From positions 62,001-126,000 of the forward strand of contig JAGBCB010000019.1 in assembly GCA_017938145.1 (NCBI GenBank): a stretch of DNA of 64,000 nucleotides, in the 5' to 3' direction. How positions within the stretch are numbered: the first letter of the stretch is position 1; each line of letters begins with the position of its first letter. The DNA comes from Lachnospiraceae bacterium. GTDB lineage: Bacteria > Bacillota > Clostridia > Lachnospirales > Lachnospiraceae. The notes under the pieces are model-generated. The model made no database searches. It was not told where the DNA came from and saw nothing but the letters and a program-made list of their open reading frames with translations. Made by a program: the position numbers and the translations under genes. Below are positions 9,825 to 17,497 of this stretch, piece after piece.

Positions 9825-11063
9825 ATGTATTCATTTGATGAAGTAAAGTGTTTCGATCCGGAAGTTGCTGCAGCTATGGACTTAGAGCTGGGCAGACAGA
9901 AGGACCATATTGAACTGATTGCATCTGAAAACTTTGTAAGTAAGGCTGTTATGGCAGCTATGGGCAGCCCATTAACCAACAAGTACGCAGAAGGATATCC
10001 TGGCAAGCGTTACTACGGCGGTTGTGAGTTTGTTGACGTAGTAGAAAACCTTGCTATTGAGCGTGTAAAGGAAATTTACGGATGCACCTATGCAAACGTT
10101 CAGCCACACTCCGGTGCACAGGCTAACATGGCAGTATTCTTTGCACTGCTTCAGCCGGGAGATACTGTGCTTGGTATGAACCTTGCACATGGCGGTCACC
10201 TTTCCCATGGCAGCCCGGTTAACTTCTCCGGTTCCTATTTCAATATTGTGCCTTACGGTGTAAATGATGACGGTTTCATCGACTACGATGAAGTTCTCCG
10301 TATCGCAAAGGAAGCTAAGCCAAAGATGATTATTGCAGGTGCCAGCGCCTATGCAAGAACCATCGACTTCAAACGTTTCCGTGAAATCGCAGATGAAGTT
10401 GGCGCTTTCCTTATGGTAGATATGGCTCATATCGCGGGTCTGGTTGCCGGTGGTTCCCATCCATCCCCATTCCCACATGCACATGTGGTAACATCTACAA
10501 CCCATAAGACATTACGCGGACCAAGAGGCGGTCTCATCTTATCCTCTGCAGAGTTCGCAGAAGAACATAAGTTAAACAAGTGCGTATTCCCGGGCATTCA
10601 GGGTGGTCCTTTAATGCACGTTATTGCCGCTAAGGCAGTGTGCTTTAAGGAAGCTCTCCAGCCGGAATTCAAGGCATATGCACAGAATGTTGTAAAGAAC
10701 GCAGCAGCTCTGGCTGACGGCCTCGTGAAGCGCGGATTCAACCTCGTTTCCGGCGGTACCGACAATCACTTAATGCTGGTTGATTTACAGAGCATGGGTG
10801 TTACCGGTAAGGAAACCGAAAAGTTACTGGATGCGGTTAACATCACATGTAATAAGAATGCCATTCCAAATGACCCTACTTCCCCATTCGTAACCAGCGG
10901 TATCCGTCTTGGTACAGCAGCAGTTACTACCCGTGGCTTCGAAGTAGCAGACATGGATGTAGTGGCAGAAGCAATTTATCTTGCGGTTTCCAAGAAAGAA
11001 GCAGCAGCGGAAGAGGTTAAGGCTCTGGTTAAGACTTTAACTGATAAGCATCCACTTTATTAG
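9825..11063 (+). CDS. glyA: Serine hydroxymethyltransferase
   Basis: PLP enzyme converting serine and tetrahydrofolate to glycine and 5,10-methylene-THF, the main one-carbon entry. 412 residues, full length. Conserved [11 protein letters not shown] near the N-terminus, the [11 protein letters not shown] segment and the PLP Lys228 in [23 protein letters not shown] precedes the ATG. It is a single-gene unit with its own promoter and terminator, and supplies methylene-THF to the MTHFR/MetH genes further on (inference). Confidence 0.98.
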   Translation: MYSFDEVKCFDPEVAAAMDLELGRQKDHIELIASENFVSKAVMAAMGSPLTNKYAEGYPGKRYYGGCEFVDVVENLAIERVKEIYGCTYANVQPHSGAQANMAVFFALLQPGDTVLGMNLAHGGHLSHGSPVNFSGSYFNIVPYGVNDDGFIDYDEVLRIAKEAKPKMIIAGASAYARTIDFKRFREIADEVGAFLMVDMAHIAGLVAGGSHPSPFPHAHVVTSTTHKTLRGPRGGLILSSAEFAEEHKLNKCVFPGIQGGPLMHVIAAKAVCFKEALQPEFKAYAQNVVKNAAALADGLVKRGFNLVSGGTDNHLMLVDLQSMGVTGKETEKLLDAVNITCNKNAIPNDPTSPFVTSGIRLGTAAVTTRGFEVADMDVVAEAIYLAVSKKEAAAEEVKALVKTLTDKHPLY

Positions 11064-11072
11064 GATTTTATG

Positions 11073-11098
11073 GCCCCTGCCTATGGCAGGGGCTTTTT
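11073..11098 (+). terminator. glyA terminator
   Basis: GCCCCTGCC pairs perfectly with GGCAGGGGC around TAT, followed by TTTTT. Confidence 0.9.
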
Positions 11099-11179
11099 GC
11101 ATTATGCGAAGCAGTTTCGAAGCTGCTTATCCCGATGAAGAAAAGCAGAAAAAGTCGGGCTCATAGACTTAGGGTGTGT

Positions 11180-11219
11180 TATAGTGATATCATCGTTAAC
11201 GAATTGTTGTACCGGTACA
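11180..11219 (+). promoter_or_regulatory. AraC-gene promoter with palindromic operator candidates
   Basis: Extended -10 TGTTATAGT (11177-11185) without a clear -35. Just downstream lie two perfect palindromes: CGTTAACG (11194-11201) and TGTACCGGTACA (11208-11219), positioned to act as operators around the transcription start. Which protein binds is not known; regulator activity on its own promoter is an inference. Confidence 0.45.
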
Positions 11220-11251
11220 GTTTGAAGGAGAAAACTTAAGGAGGACAAACT

Positions 11252-12082
11252 ATGAACTGGATGGAAAATCTGCAAAACGCAATCGCTTACATAGAGGAAA
11301 ATCTGACAGAGGAAATCAAGGTGCGGGATGTGGCGGAAAAAGCATATGTTTCTGAGTTCCATTTTCAACGTATTTTTTCTGCTCTATGTGGTGTTAGTGT
11401 AGGTGAGTATATCCGCAACAGGCGAATGACTTTAGCAGCCAAAGAACTGGCAGCGAAAGAAGTAAAAGTTATCGATGTTGCGGTTAAGTACGGTTATGAT
11501 TCGCCGGATAGTTTTGCCAGAGCATTCACGAAGTTTCATGGAGTAACTCCTTCTGCAGCAAAGGAAAAGGGAGCAAAGCTTCGGGACTTTGCACCGGTCC
11601 GAATTAGTTTATCACTGGAGGGTGGAACGATGATGGAATATAAAATTGTGGAAAAAGCGGCATTTACGGTAATGGGAAGAAAACGCCAGTTTGATAATGA
11701 AACGTCTTATCAGGAGATTCCGGAGTATTGGATGGAACATTTTAATGATGGTGGAGGTGAGATTGTCTGCGGTATGTTTGGTCTGTGCATCGATTCTGAC
11801 GGAAGATATTTTGATTATCTGATTGCAGATTTGTATCAGCCGTGGAAGGAAGTGCCGGAGGGCTATGAAACAAGAACGTTACCGGCAGGCACCTGGGCAG
11901 TGTTCCCATGCAAACAGAAAACTTTGCAGGACACCAATACAAAGATGTGGCGGGAGTGGCTGCCAAATTGCAAGGAGTATAAGCTGGGTGGAAATTATAA
12001 TATCGAAATGTACGGACCACCTTGCGAAGAAGACATGGGTGAAAGCTACGTGGAGTTGTGGCTGCCGATTGAAAAGCTGTAA
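11252..12082 (+). CDS. AraC family regulator with GyrI-like effector-binding domain
   Basis: 276 residues. Residues 1-105 form an AraC-type double HTH (VRDVAEKAYVSEFHFQRIFSA and IDVAVKYGYDSPDSFARAF). From about 125 the protein is a GyrI-like/integron-associated effector-binding domain (YKIVEKAAFTVMGRKRQF to the C-terminal ESYVELWLPI), which in relatives binds hydrophobic or cationic small molecules. Likely a drug- or toxin-sensing regulator, but its targets are not adjacent. Strong AAGGAGG before the ATG. Confidence 0.9.
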   Translation: MNWMENLQNAIAYIEENLTEEIKVRDVAEKAYVSEFHFQRIFSALCGVSVGEYIRNRRMTLAAKELAAKEVKVIDVAVKYGYDSPDSFARAFTKFHGVTPSAAKEKGAKLRDFAPVRISLSLEGGTMMEYKIVEKAAFTVMGRKRQFDNETSYQEIPEYWMEHFNDGGGEIVCGMFGLCIDSDGRYFDYLIADLYQPWKEVPEGYETRTLPAGTWAVFPCKQKTLQDTNTKMWREWLPNCKEYKLGGNYNIEMYGPPCEEDMGESYVELWLPIEKL

Positions 12083-12087
12083 ATGTG

Positions 12088-12117
12088 AAAAAGGAGGTTT
12101 GGATGAACCTCCTTTTT
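12088..12117. terminator. Bidirectional terminator between AraC gene and toxin gene
   Basis: AAAAAGGAGGTT pairs with AACCTCCTTTTT around a six-base loop; A-run and T-run on either side let it serve both converging transcripts. Confidence 0.8.
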
Positions 12118-12126
12118 AATTATATA

Positions 12127-12438
12127 CTATAACGAAAGTAGCTTTGCATAATTTCTTTTTTGATATAAAACACGATCCACATAAACAGTATTCTCTTCGA
12201 AACGGTAAAATGCAATGTAGTTACCTGCTGTGACAAAACGATAAGGAGAATCCAGATTGATATGGGGTTCCAGTGGGGCACCGGACTCGGGAAATTCTCC
12301 AAGAACATCAACAGCGTCTAAAATGGAAGTAACAACATGTTCTGCCGCATCAGGATTAGAGAGCTCCTTGGAGATGTAGTCCCAAATTTCATCTAAGTCC
12401 TGAAGTGCTTTAGGAGAGTAGTTAATATTATACTTCAT
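12127..12438 (-). CDS. RelE/ParE-family toxin
   Basis: 103 residues of the ParE/RelE fold: KYNINYSPKALQDLDEIWDYI at the N-terminus, then SPYRFVTAGNYIAFYRFEENTVYVDRVLY at the C-terminal half, both typical of plasmid-stabilisation toxins. ParE members poison DNA gyrase and RelE members cleave mRNA; sequence alone does not decide. ATG 12438 matches the usual start of relatives; a GTG at 12450 is in frame but lacks support. It overlaps the antitoxin gene by 11 bases. Confidence 0.85.
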   Translation of the reverse strand: MKYNINYSPKALQDLDEIWDYISKELSNPDAAEHVVTSILDAVDVLGEFPESGAPLEPHINLDSPYRFVTAGNYIAFYRFEENTVYVDRVLYQKRNYAKLLSL

Positions 12439-12688
12439 TGGCTTTTGCACGGAAATGAGCTCTTACATCGGTTGAGGATACCCATCCCTTTTCTTCTCCG
12501 GATTTTTTGCCTTTGGTAAGGTCATTGAGTAAATAGAGAGTGGCTTGTGTTTTTTCGTATTCTTCTATATCCATTAAAACATAACTGCCTCTGCCGTTTT
12601 TGGTGAGATAAACGGGTTGTTCTTTGGTAACATTCCGAAGAACCTCCGGATAATTACGTAAATCGGAAACCGGTACGATATTTGGCAT
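12428..12688 (-). CDS. Phd/YefM-family antitoxin
   Basis: 86 residues. N-terminal VPVSDLRNYPEVL and LTKNGRGSYVLMDIEEYEK are characteristic of the Phd/YefM fold, which binds the operator and neutralises the toxin through its C-terminal tail. It is first in the operon with AAGGAGG before the ATG, and the overlap with the toxin gene suggests coupled translation. The Phd/YefM antitoxin with ParE/RelE toxin pairing is common. Confidence 0.88.
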   Translation of the reverse strand: MPNIVPVSDLRNYPEVLRNVTKEQPVYLTKNGRGSYVLMDIEEYEKTQATLYLLNDLTKGKKSGEEKGWVSSTDVRAHFRAKANEV

Positions 12689-12725
12689 GGGATGCCTCCT
12701 TCTTAAGATAAAATATGCTAAGAAT

Positions 12726-12753
12726 ATTATAACATAACTTTCGTAAAATTCAA
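12726..12753 (-). promoter_or_regulatory. Promoter of the toxin-antitoxin operon
   Basis: On the minus strand TTGAAT (12748-12753), 16 bases, TATAAT (12726-12731), about 40 bases before the antitoxin start. Confidence 0.6.
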
Positions 12754-12801
12754 CGAAAAATAAATAGAATTACCTAAAAACAATTCTAATTAAAAACGAG
12801 A

Positions 12802-12831
12802 TTGAAACGGTATCCTGCTCTGTGTTATGAT
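12802..12831 (+). promoter_or_regulatory. Promoter of the CD3324-RNHCP operon
   Basis: TTGAAA (12802-12807), 18 bases, TATGAT (12826-12831) with an extended TGT. It would start a leader of about 120 bases before the first structural gene. Confidence 0.65.
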
Positions 12832-12864
12832 AAAAGAAAAAATAGAAAGGTTGGATTTGATTAT

Positions 12865-12894
12865 ATGTTGAAAGCGAGATTAATTGCACGATAG
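12865..12894 (+). CDS. Putative 9-codon leader peptide MLKARLIAR
   Basis: ATG at 12865 to TAG at 12892-12894, encoding MLKARLIAR. It contains a Lys-Ala-Arg triplet, which fits the basic-X-basic motif seen in macrolide-dependent stalling leaders. The stop codon touches the first strand of a long hairpin. The possible ribosome site GAAAGG (12845-12850) is rather far from the ATG, so translation is not certain. Confidence 0.35.
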   Translation: MLKARLIAR

Positions 12895-12954
12895 CGGTGG
12901 CTATTGCAAAAAAATGAATCTGTAATAGCCATTGCGTCCTAAACAGTATTAGGA
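12894..12954 (+). promoter_or_regulatory. Two-hairpin leader sequestering the CD3324 ribosome site
   Basis: Hairpin 1: 12894-12907 pairs along all 14 bases (three G-U) with 12922-12935 around an A-rich 14-base loop. Hairpin 2: TCCTAA (12937-12942) pairs with TTAGGA (12949-12954), which contains part of the AGGAGG site used by the gene starting at 12963. No T-run follows, so translational rather than transcriptional attenuation is suggested. Confidence 0.5.
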
Positions 12955-12962
12955 GGAAGCAT

Positions 12963-13259
12963 ATGAGCTATGTGAAAGCGGAGGATGTTTTGCCAAAGCA
13001 CTTAGTGGAGGAAATCCAGAAGTATGTGGACGGAAAGCTTTTGTACATCCCGAGAAAGGATGAAAATTCTTTTTCCTGGGGAGAAAAAAGCGGCACAAGA
13101 GAACGGCTGGCAGAACGGAATCAAACCATTGTGGAACACTATAATGCAGGTGTAACAGTGGAAACCTTAAGCAGGGAATTTTATCTTTCGGAGAAACGTA
13201 TCCGGGGAATCCTGCGCGAATATGAATCCTCATTCAAAAAAGGAGGATTCAAATCATGA
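12963..13259 (+). CDS. CD3324-family HTH protein
   Basis: 98 residues resembling the uncharacterised CD3324 family of Clostridia, with a Mor-like helix-turn-helix in the C-terminal half (VETLSREFYLSEKRIRGIL, about 61-79). Probably a small DNA-binding regulator. TAGGAGG precedes the ATG but is partly locked in a leader hairpin. The stop overlaps the start of the RNHCP gene (ATGA), so the two are translationally coupled. Confidence 0.75.
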   Translation: MSYVKAEDVLPKHLVEEIQKYVDGKLLYIPRKDENSFSWGEKSGTRERLAERNQTIVEHYNAGVTVETLSREFYLSEKRIRGILREYESSFKKGGFKS

Positions 13260-13681
13260 ACAGAGAAAACAAACGGAAGCAATATGACAAGCACTATTAT
13301 AAGACCCATCCGTGTAATGAGACATTTACCTGCAAAAACTGCGGACGTGTTGTGGTACCGGAGGGCGCGGGAAGTGACCATAGAAATCACTGTCCGAACT
13401 GTCTTTTCAGTCTGCACGTGGACATTGAACCGGGGGACCGGGAATCGGACTGCGGCGGACATATGGAGCCGGTGGCGGTATGGGTGCGTAATAAAGGCGA
13501 GTGGGCCATTATCCACCGCTGCAAAATGTGCGGAAGCTTCAGCTCTAACCGGGTGGCTGCTGATGATAATCCGATGAAGCTGATGTCAATTGCCATGAAA
13601 CCAATCGGTCATCCGCCGTTTCCAATCGACAGAATCGAGGAAATGACAAAAATGATGGGTGGCGAAGGAAGTCTGAATTAA
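13256..13681 (+). CDS. RNHCP domain zinc-ribbon protein
   Basis: 141 residues, containing the motif that names the family (HRNHCPNCLFSLHVD, about 42-56). Cys pairs CKNCG, HCPNC and CKMCG suggest a zinc ribbon. The domain is widespread in Firmicutes and Actinobacteria; no molecular function is known to me. The operon partner is the CD3324-type HTH protein. Confidence 0.88.
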   Translation: MNRENKRKQYDKHYYKTHPCNETFTCKNCGRVVVPEGAGSDHRNHCPNCLFSLHVDIEPGDRESDCGGHMEPVAVWVRNKGEWAIIHRCKMCGSFSSNRVAADDNPMKLMSIAMKPIGHPPFPIDRIEEMTKMMGGEGSLN

Positions 13682-13696
13682 AAAGAATTAACAATG

Positions 13697-13730
13697 GAGA
13701 ACAGAAGTTAGTGTTGACTTCTGTTCTCTT
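13697..13730 (+). terminator. Terminator after the RNHCP gene
   Basis: GAGAACAGAAGT pairs perfectly with ACTTCTGTTCTC around TAGTGTTG; the T tail is short (TT TCG). Confidence 0.55.
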
Positions 13731-13738
13731 TCGACTTA

Positions 13739-13775
13739 TTATATAAACGAGTTTATATAAAACAATTTGTATAAT
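13739..13775 (+). promoter_or_regulatory. Promoter and 22-bp palindromic operator of the first TetR gene
   Basis: TTATATAAAC-GA-GTTTATATAA is a perfect inverted repeat at 13739-13760, overlying the -35 region of a promoter whose -10 TATAAT is at 13770-13775. This layout fits autorepression by the adjacent TetR protein. Confidence 0.6.
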
Positions 13776-13816
13776 AAATTGGAAGAACTAATACTTTGGA
13801 CAAAAGGAGGATGTTT

Positions 13817-14386
13817 ATGGCAAGAAAAACTCAGATTTCTAAGGATATCATTTTAGAAGCTGCATTTCAAATGTTGGTAAGGGAAGGATATGCTTCTATC
13901 AATATAAAAGCTCTGGCAAAAGAAATTGGTTGTTCTACCCAGCCTATTGCCTGGCATTTTGGTAACATGGAAGGATTAAAGACGGAGCTTCTGGATTATT
14001 GTGTCCGCTTTCTCGGAAAGATTTTTTGTGGTATAAAAAGTGAACATGTGGCGGAGCAGTTAGAGGATATCGCTTATGGATATATTACGTTGGCCTTCGA
14101 TTATCCGAATTTGTACCGGTATTTTTACATGAGTGATGTGGACGGAAGAAAAATGAATGAGCTGACAACTCACCTTCGCGCGGATAATTATGAAAAAGCT
14201 ATCGGAATGCTTCAGAAGGAGTATGATGTGTCCGCAGAAGCAGCCTCGCAGCATATGATGGATTTACAGATGTATGTTCATGGCATTGCTTCTTATGTGG
14301 TAACTCACGGTGGATTTTCTGCAAAAGAGGAAGCTATGGAAATGATTCATCGGGCAAATTTAGCATTTTTAGAACAGTTAAAATGA
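13817..14386 (+). CDS. TetR/AcrR family regulator
   Basis: 189 residues. N-terminal TetR HTH: ISKDIILEAAFQMLVREGYASINIKALAKEIGCS to WHFGNMEGLK (about 6-56). The rest is a helical ligand domain, resembling the WHG-type C-terminal domain. ATG 13817 is six bases from AAAGGAGG; an earlier ATG at 13811 abuts the site. A perfect palindrome upstream is its likely operator. Targets unknown. Confidence 0.85.
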   Translation: MARKTQISKDIILEAAFQMLVREGYASINIKALAKEIGCSTQPIAWHFGNMEGLKTELLDYCVRFLGKIFCGIKSEHVAEQLEDIAYGYITLAFDYPNLYRYFYMSDVDGRKMNELTTHLRADNYEKAIGMLQKEYDVSAEAASQHMMDLQMYVHGIASYVVTHGGFSAKEEAMEMIHRANLAFLEQLK

Positions 14387-14405
14387 AATGATTATGAACG
14401 TTTTA

Positions 14406-14460
14406 TTGACAGAAGATCAAGTAAAATGTATAATAAAACATATGTTACATAACGAATGTT
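14406..14460 (+). promoter_or_regulatory. Consensus promoter and palindromes before the second TetR gene
   Basis: TTGACA (14406-14411), 17 bases, TATAAT (14429-14434): full consensus. Directly downstream AACATATGTT (14437-14446) is palindromic and AACAT (14437-14441) is repeated inverted as ATGTT at 14456-14460, a plausible operator over the start site. Confidence 0.7.
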
Positions 14461-14478
14461 CTAAGGGGAGAATAAACT

Positions 14479-15084
14479 ATGCCGCCAAAAACAAAATTTA
14501 CAAGGAAAGAAATCATTCAGGTTGCCTTTGAAATGGCCAGGGAAAAGGGAATAGAATCTGTAGTTGCAAGAGAACTGGGAAAGAAGCTGGGGACATCTTC
14601 GTCTCCAATTTTTACTGCGTTTAAAAATATGGAAGAAGTGCAGCAGGAGGTCCGGGCACTGGCATTAAAAGAGTTTGAAAGCTGTGTCAGTGATGCGCTC
14701 AATTTCACACCGGCGTTTAAATATGTTGGCATGAAAATGATTGAGTTTGCCATGAGAGAGCCGAAACTATTCCAGCTAATTTATATGCGGGAGCGGGAGG
14801 AAAGCCAGACTTATGAGGAGATGGTTGTAAGCCTTGGCAATACAGTGGAAGTGTGTATTCAGATTATGCAGCGGGATTACGGACTGGACCGCAAGGATGC
14901 AGAGCTTCTGTTTAAAATGACGTGGCTGCATACCTTTAGCATTTGTGCGTTGGTGGCAAACAAGGTGTGCCATTTTTCCATGGAGGAAATATCAGAAATA
15001 TTAAGCGTAAGCTTTCAGGGAACATTGATGTTGATTAAGTCGGGAACGTTTCATACGATACCGGTAAATAAGCAGGAGAAATAA
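14479..15084 (+). CDS. TetR/AcrR family regulator
   Basis: 201 residues with an N-terminal TetR HTH (FTRKEIIQVAFEMAREKGIESVVARELGKKLGTS, about 7-40) and a helical C-terminal ligand domain. One base separates it from the flavodoxin-like reductase, so it probably controls an operon that begins with itself and continues through the reductase and small membrane protein. Same family as the preceding regulator but clearly diverged. Confidence 0.88.
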   Translation: MPPKTKFTRKEIIQVAFEMAREKGIESVVARELGKKLGTSSSPIFTAFKNMEEVQQEVRALALKEFESCVSDALNFTPAFKYVGMKMIEFAMREPKLFQLIYMREREESQTYEEMVVSLGNTVEVCIQIMQRDYGLDRKDAELLFKMTWLHTFSICALVANKVCHFSMEEISEILSVSFQGTLMLIKSGTFHTIPVNKQEK

Positions 15085-15085
15085 C

Positions 15086-15661
15086 ATGAAAGTTTTGATT
15101 TTAATGGGAAGTCCGAGACTTCACGGAAATACAGCAGAGCTTTGCAAGCCGTTTATGGAGGAACTTACAAAGCAGGGAGCTGAGGTTAAGTACATAGAAC
15201 TGGAAAAGAAGACAATTCTGCCTTGCAAGGAATGCTATGCCTGCCAGGAGGTGGCCGGGGAATACGGTTGTGCCCAGAAGGATGATATGCCGGCAATTGC
15301 CAAAGAAATGCTGTGGGCGGATGGTATCATTCTTGCAACACCGATTTTTGCCAGGTACTGCACCACAAAGATGAAGGCAATTTTGGACCGTCACTACGGT
15401 TTCAACAAGTATTACGGCAGTGCCGAAGGCTGCCTGTGGGAGGGCAAAAAGGTTGGTATTATTGCAACCCACGGATATGACGGTGCCTATGCTACCGACC
15501 CGTTTGAAATGGGCGTGGAGCGGCTTTGCAAGCATTCCAACTTAGAGTACATCGGTATGTATTCTGTGCAGGATGAGGATAATCTGGCATCCTTCCAAAC
15601 AGAAGAGGCTGTGGAGGGAGCAAAGCAGTTTGCAAGGAAAGTTGTGGAACAGTTGCAGTAA
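15086..15661 (+). CDS. Flavodoxin-like NAD(P)H-dependent oxidoreductase
   Basis: 191 residues. The N-terminal FMN loop GSPRLHGNT (about 8-16) and the CKECYACQ motif (about 48-55) are typical of the FMN-reductase/iron-sulfur-flavoprotein branch; IILATPIFARYCTTKMKAILDR matches the second FMN-binding region. Likely a soluble FMN oxidoreductase; substrate unknown. Gene order with a TetR regulator suggests response to a reactive or toxic compound. Confidence 0.85.
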   Translation: MKVLILMGSPRLHGNTAELCKPFMEELTKQGAEVKYIELEKKTILPCKECYACQEVAGEYGCAQKDDMPAIAKEMLWADGIILATPIFARYCTTKMKAILDRHYGFNKYYGSAEGCLWEGKKVGIIATHGYDGAYATDPFEMGVERLCKHSNLEYIGMYSVQDEDNLASFQTEEAVEGAKQFARKVVEQLQ

Positions 15662-15692
15662 AAGCATCTGATAGGACAAGGAGGTGTCCGAT

Positions 15693-15902
15693 ATGAAGAA
15701 ACATTTGTGGAAAATATTGATTGGAATCGGCATTCTTCCGTTGGTGTTACCATTTATTTTAGGTGTATATCATACGATGATTGAATCCTGGAAGTTGGGA
15801 GACTGGCTGATTTTGTATTCCTATATTTATTGGCCGACTTATGTGCTGGGAATCTTGCTGATAGTGGCAGGAATAGTGATGAAAAAGAAAAAACAGGGAT
15901 AA
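15693..15902 (+). CDS. Small two-helix membrane protein
   Basis: 69 residues, two membrane segments (about 7-27 and 40-62) and a Lys-rich tail. No family recognised. ATG 15693 is eight bases from AAGGAGG (15678-15684); an in-frame GTG at 15684 overlaps that site and is rejected. It sits in the middle of a tightly packed gene run. Confidence 0.7.
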   Translation: MKKHLWKILIGIGILPLVLPFILGVYHTMIESWKLGDWLILYSYIYWPTYVLGILLIVAGIVMKKKKQG

Positions 15903-15906
15903 AAAA

Positions 15907-16446
15907 ATGGCAGAGTATCGAAAATTACATTTAGAAGAAGCAGAACTTATTGCAGAAATCGATGCTACACACTACATAAAAAATGTCTGGCGTATTGATG
16001 AGGCAACAGGAGAATATAGACTGGTGGAAATCAACTGGACCGACAAGGAACTTCCAAACGGATTTGACTGGCATCTGAGCCGTTTCAAGGAAACACTGAA
16101 GAACGGTGGCACTGCCATTGGCTGTTTTGAAGATGAAACGTTGATTGGTTACGGAACCGTAGATAAAGAACTTTTTGGGAAGCAGGAAAAATATGCCCTG
16201 CTGGACCAGCTCTTTGTATCTCAGGGGCAGCGTGGTAAGGGTATTGGGAAGGCGTTGTTTTTCCTGTGTGTAAAGCAGGCGGCAGAATATGGAGCAGAAA
16301 AGTTGTTTCTGTGTGCCGGTTCTTCAGAAAATACGATGGCATTTTATAAAAAGCTTGGTTGTGTGCCGGCAGTGGAGAAAAACCAGCGGTTATATGAGGA
16401 AGATCCAAGAGATATTCAGTTAGAATTTAGTTTGAAAGGAAATTAA
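15907..16446 (+). CDS. GNAT family N-acetyltransferase
   Basis: 179 residues. Acetyl-CoA binding motif A is visible as QGQRGKGIGKALF (about 108-120), followed by AFYKKLGCVPA near the C-terminus. Substrate not deducible. Gap of four bases to the small membrane protein gene before it and four bases to the next GNAT gene, so these are probably co-transcribed. Confidence 0.85.
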   Translation: MAEYRKLHLEEAELIAEIDATHYIKNVWRIDEATGEYRLVEINWTDKELPNGFDWHLSRFKETLKNGGTAIGCFEDETLIGYGTVDKELFGKQEKYALLDQLFVSQGQRGKGIGKALFFLCVKQAAEYGAEKLFLCAGSSENTMAFYKKLGCVPAVEKNQRLYEEDPRDIQLEFSLKGN

Positions 16447-16450
16447 GCGT

Positions 16451-17023
16451 ATGCGAAACGATATAACCATTCGTCCGGAGGAACACAAGGATTATAAGGA
16501 CATCATAGCTTTGATTTTACGTTCTTTTAAGGAGGGCACCGATTATTCTGACGGAACCGATATTATTGCATTGGTGGAAGAAATCAGAGATTCGGAGTAT
16601 TACATCCCGGAACTGTCTTTTGTGGCGGAATTGGACGGAAAAATTGTGGGACATTTTTTGTTTTCCAGATTCCAGTTGTCATCAACAAAAGAAGGTGGAC
16701 ATGGCGGAGCAAAGGATACGGAAATTGTTATGCTGGCACCGGTGTCGGTGCATGCGGATTATCTTCGCAAGGGTGTGGGAAGCGCTATGCTGCGCCTTGG
16801 TATCGAACGGGTAAAGGAGCTTGGCTATAAAGGAATTACAGTGGAAGGAAACTTCAACTTTTATAATAAAGTTGGGTTTAAGACTTCCTCTGAATACAAT
16901 ATTTTTCCAACTAGTGGTTATCCGATGACAGAGCCCCGGTGTATGATGTGTCAGGAAACCTATGAAGGGTCTTTAGACGGCATCGGTGGATACGTGGTTT
17001 ATGACATGTATTATAATGCGTAG
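16451..17023 (+). CDS. GNAT family N-acetyltransferase (YhbS-like)
   Basis: 190 residues. Motif A appears as VHADYLRKGVGSAMLRLGI (about 98-116), followed by FYNKVGFKT. Organisation with a long Gly-rich loop before motif A and a C-terminal extension resembles YhbS-type acetyltransferases. Substrate unknown. Part of the acetyltransferase-rich run. Confidence 0.85.
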   Translation: MRNDITIRPEEHKDYKDIIALILRSFKEGTDYSDGTDIIALVEEIRDSEYYIPELSFVAELDGKIVGHFLFSRFQLSSTKEGGHGGAKDTEIVMLAPVSVHADYLRKGVGSAMLRLGIERVKELGYKGITVEGNFNFYNKVGFKTSSEYNIFPTSGYPMTEPRCMMCQETYEGSLDGIGGYVVYDMYYNA

Positions 17024-17038
17024 AGGAAGGAAAAGAGT

Positions 17039-17479
17039 ATGAATCATTCAATTTGTGGTGCTAATTGTATGGAATGTATGATGAAAGATACTTGTAAAGG
17101 CTGCGTGGAAACCAAGGGTTGTCCGTTTGGAAAGCAGTGCTTTATAGCAGAGTATATCAATGTTGGCGGAAAAGAAAAGTATTTGGAATTTAAGCAGCAG
17201 TTGATTTCGGAATTTAATGAATTACATATTCCGGGAATGCCGGAAGTAAAAGAATTGTATGCGCTGCACGGAAGCTTTGTGAATTTGGAGTATGCCTTAC
17301 CGAACGGTCAGACAGTAAAGTTTTTGGACGACAACAGCATCTATCTTGGAAATCAGCTGGAGTGTGAACTGGGAGAAGGGCGTTGTTTCGGCATTGTCTC
17401 CAGTATGGAGATCCTTATGGTATGCACTTACGGTGAAAACGGTGCAGAACCGGAATTGGTGCTGTATAAGAGACGGTAA
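17039..17479 (+). CDS. DUF3795-like cysteine-rich protein
   Basis: 146 residues. The N-terminus has a dense Cys cluster (CGANCMECMMKDTC, then CKGCVETKGCPFGKQC), typical of DUF3795-type proteins, likely binding zinc or an iron-sulfur centre. The remaining 100 residues form a mixed fold with no motif I recognise. Function unknown. Well-spaced GGAAGGAAAA site before the ATG. Confidence 0.7.
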   Translation: MNHSICGANCMECMMKDTCKGCVETKGCPFGKQCFIAEYINVGGKEKYLEFKQQLISEFNELHIPGMPEVKELYALHGSFVNLEYALPNGQTVKFLDDNSIYLGNQLECELGEGRCFGIVSSMEILMVCTYGENGAEPELVLYKRR

Positions 17480-17497
17480 GAATATGGAGATTTTTAA

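Noticed and set aside
9972..10505. 177-codon minus-strand frame inside glyA
   Set aside because: Antisense to a highly conserved enzyme; no promoter or ribosome site.
11108..11127. AAGCAGtTTCGAAgCTGCTT inverted repeat after glyA
   Set aside because: Second stem after a strong terminator without a T tail; no role could be supported.
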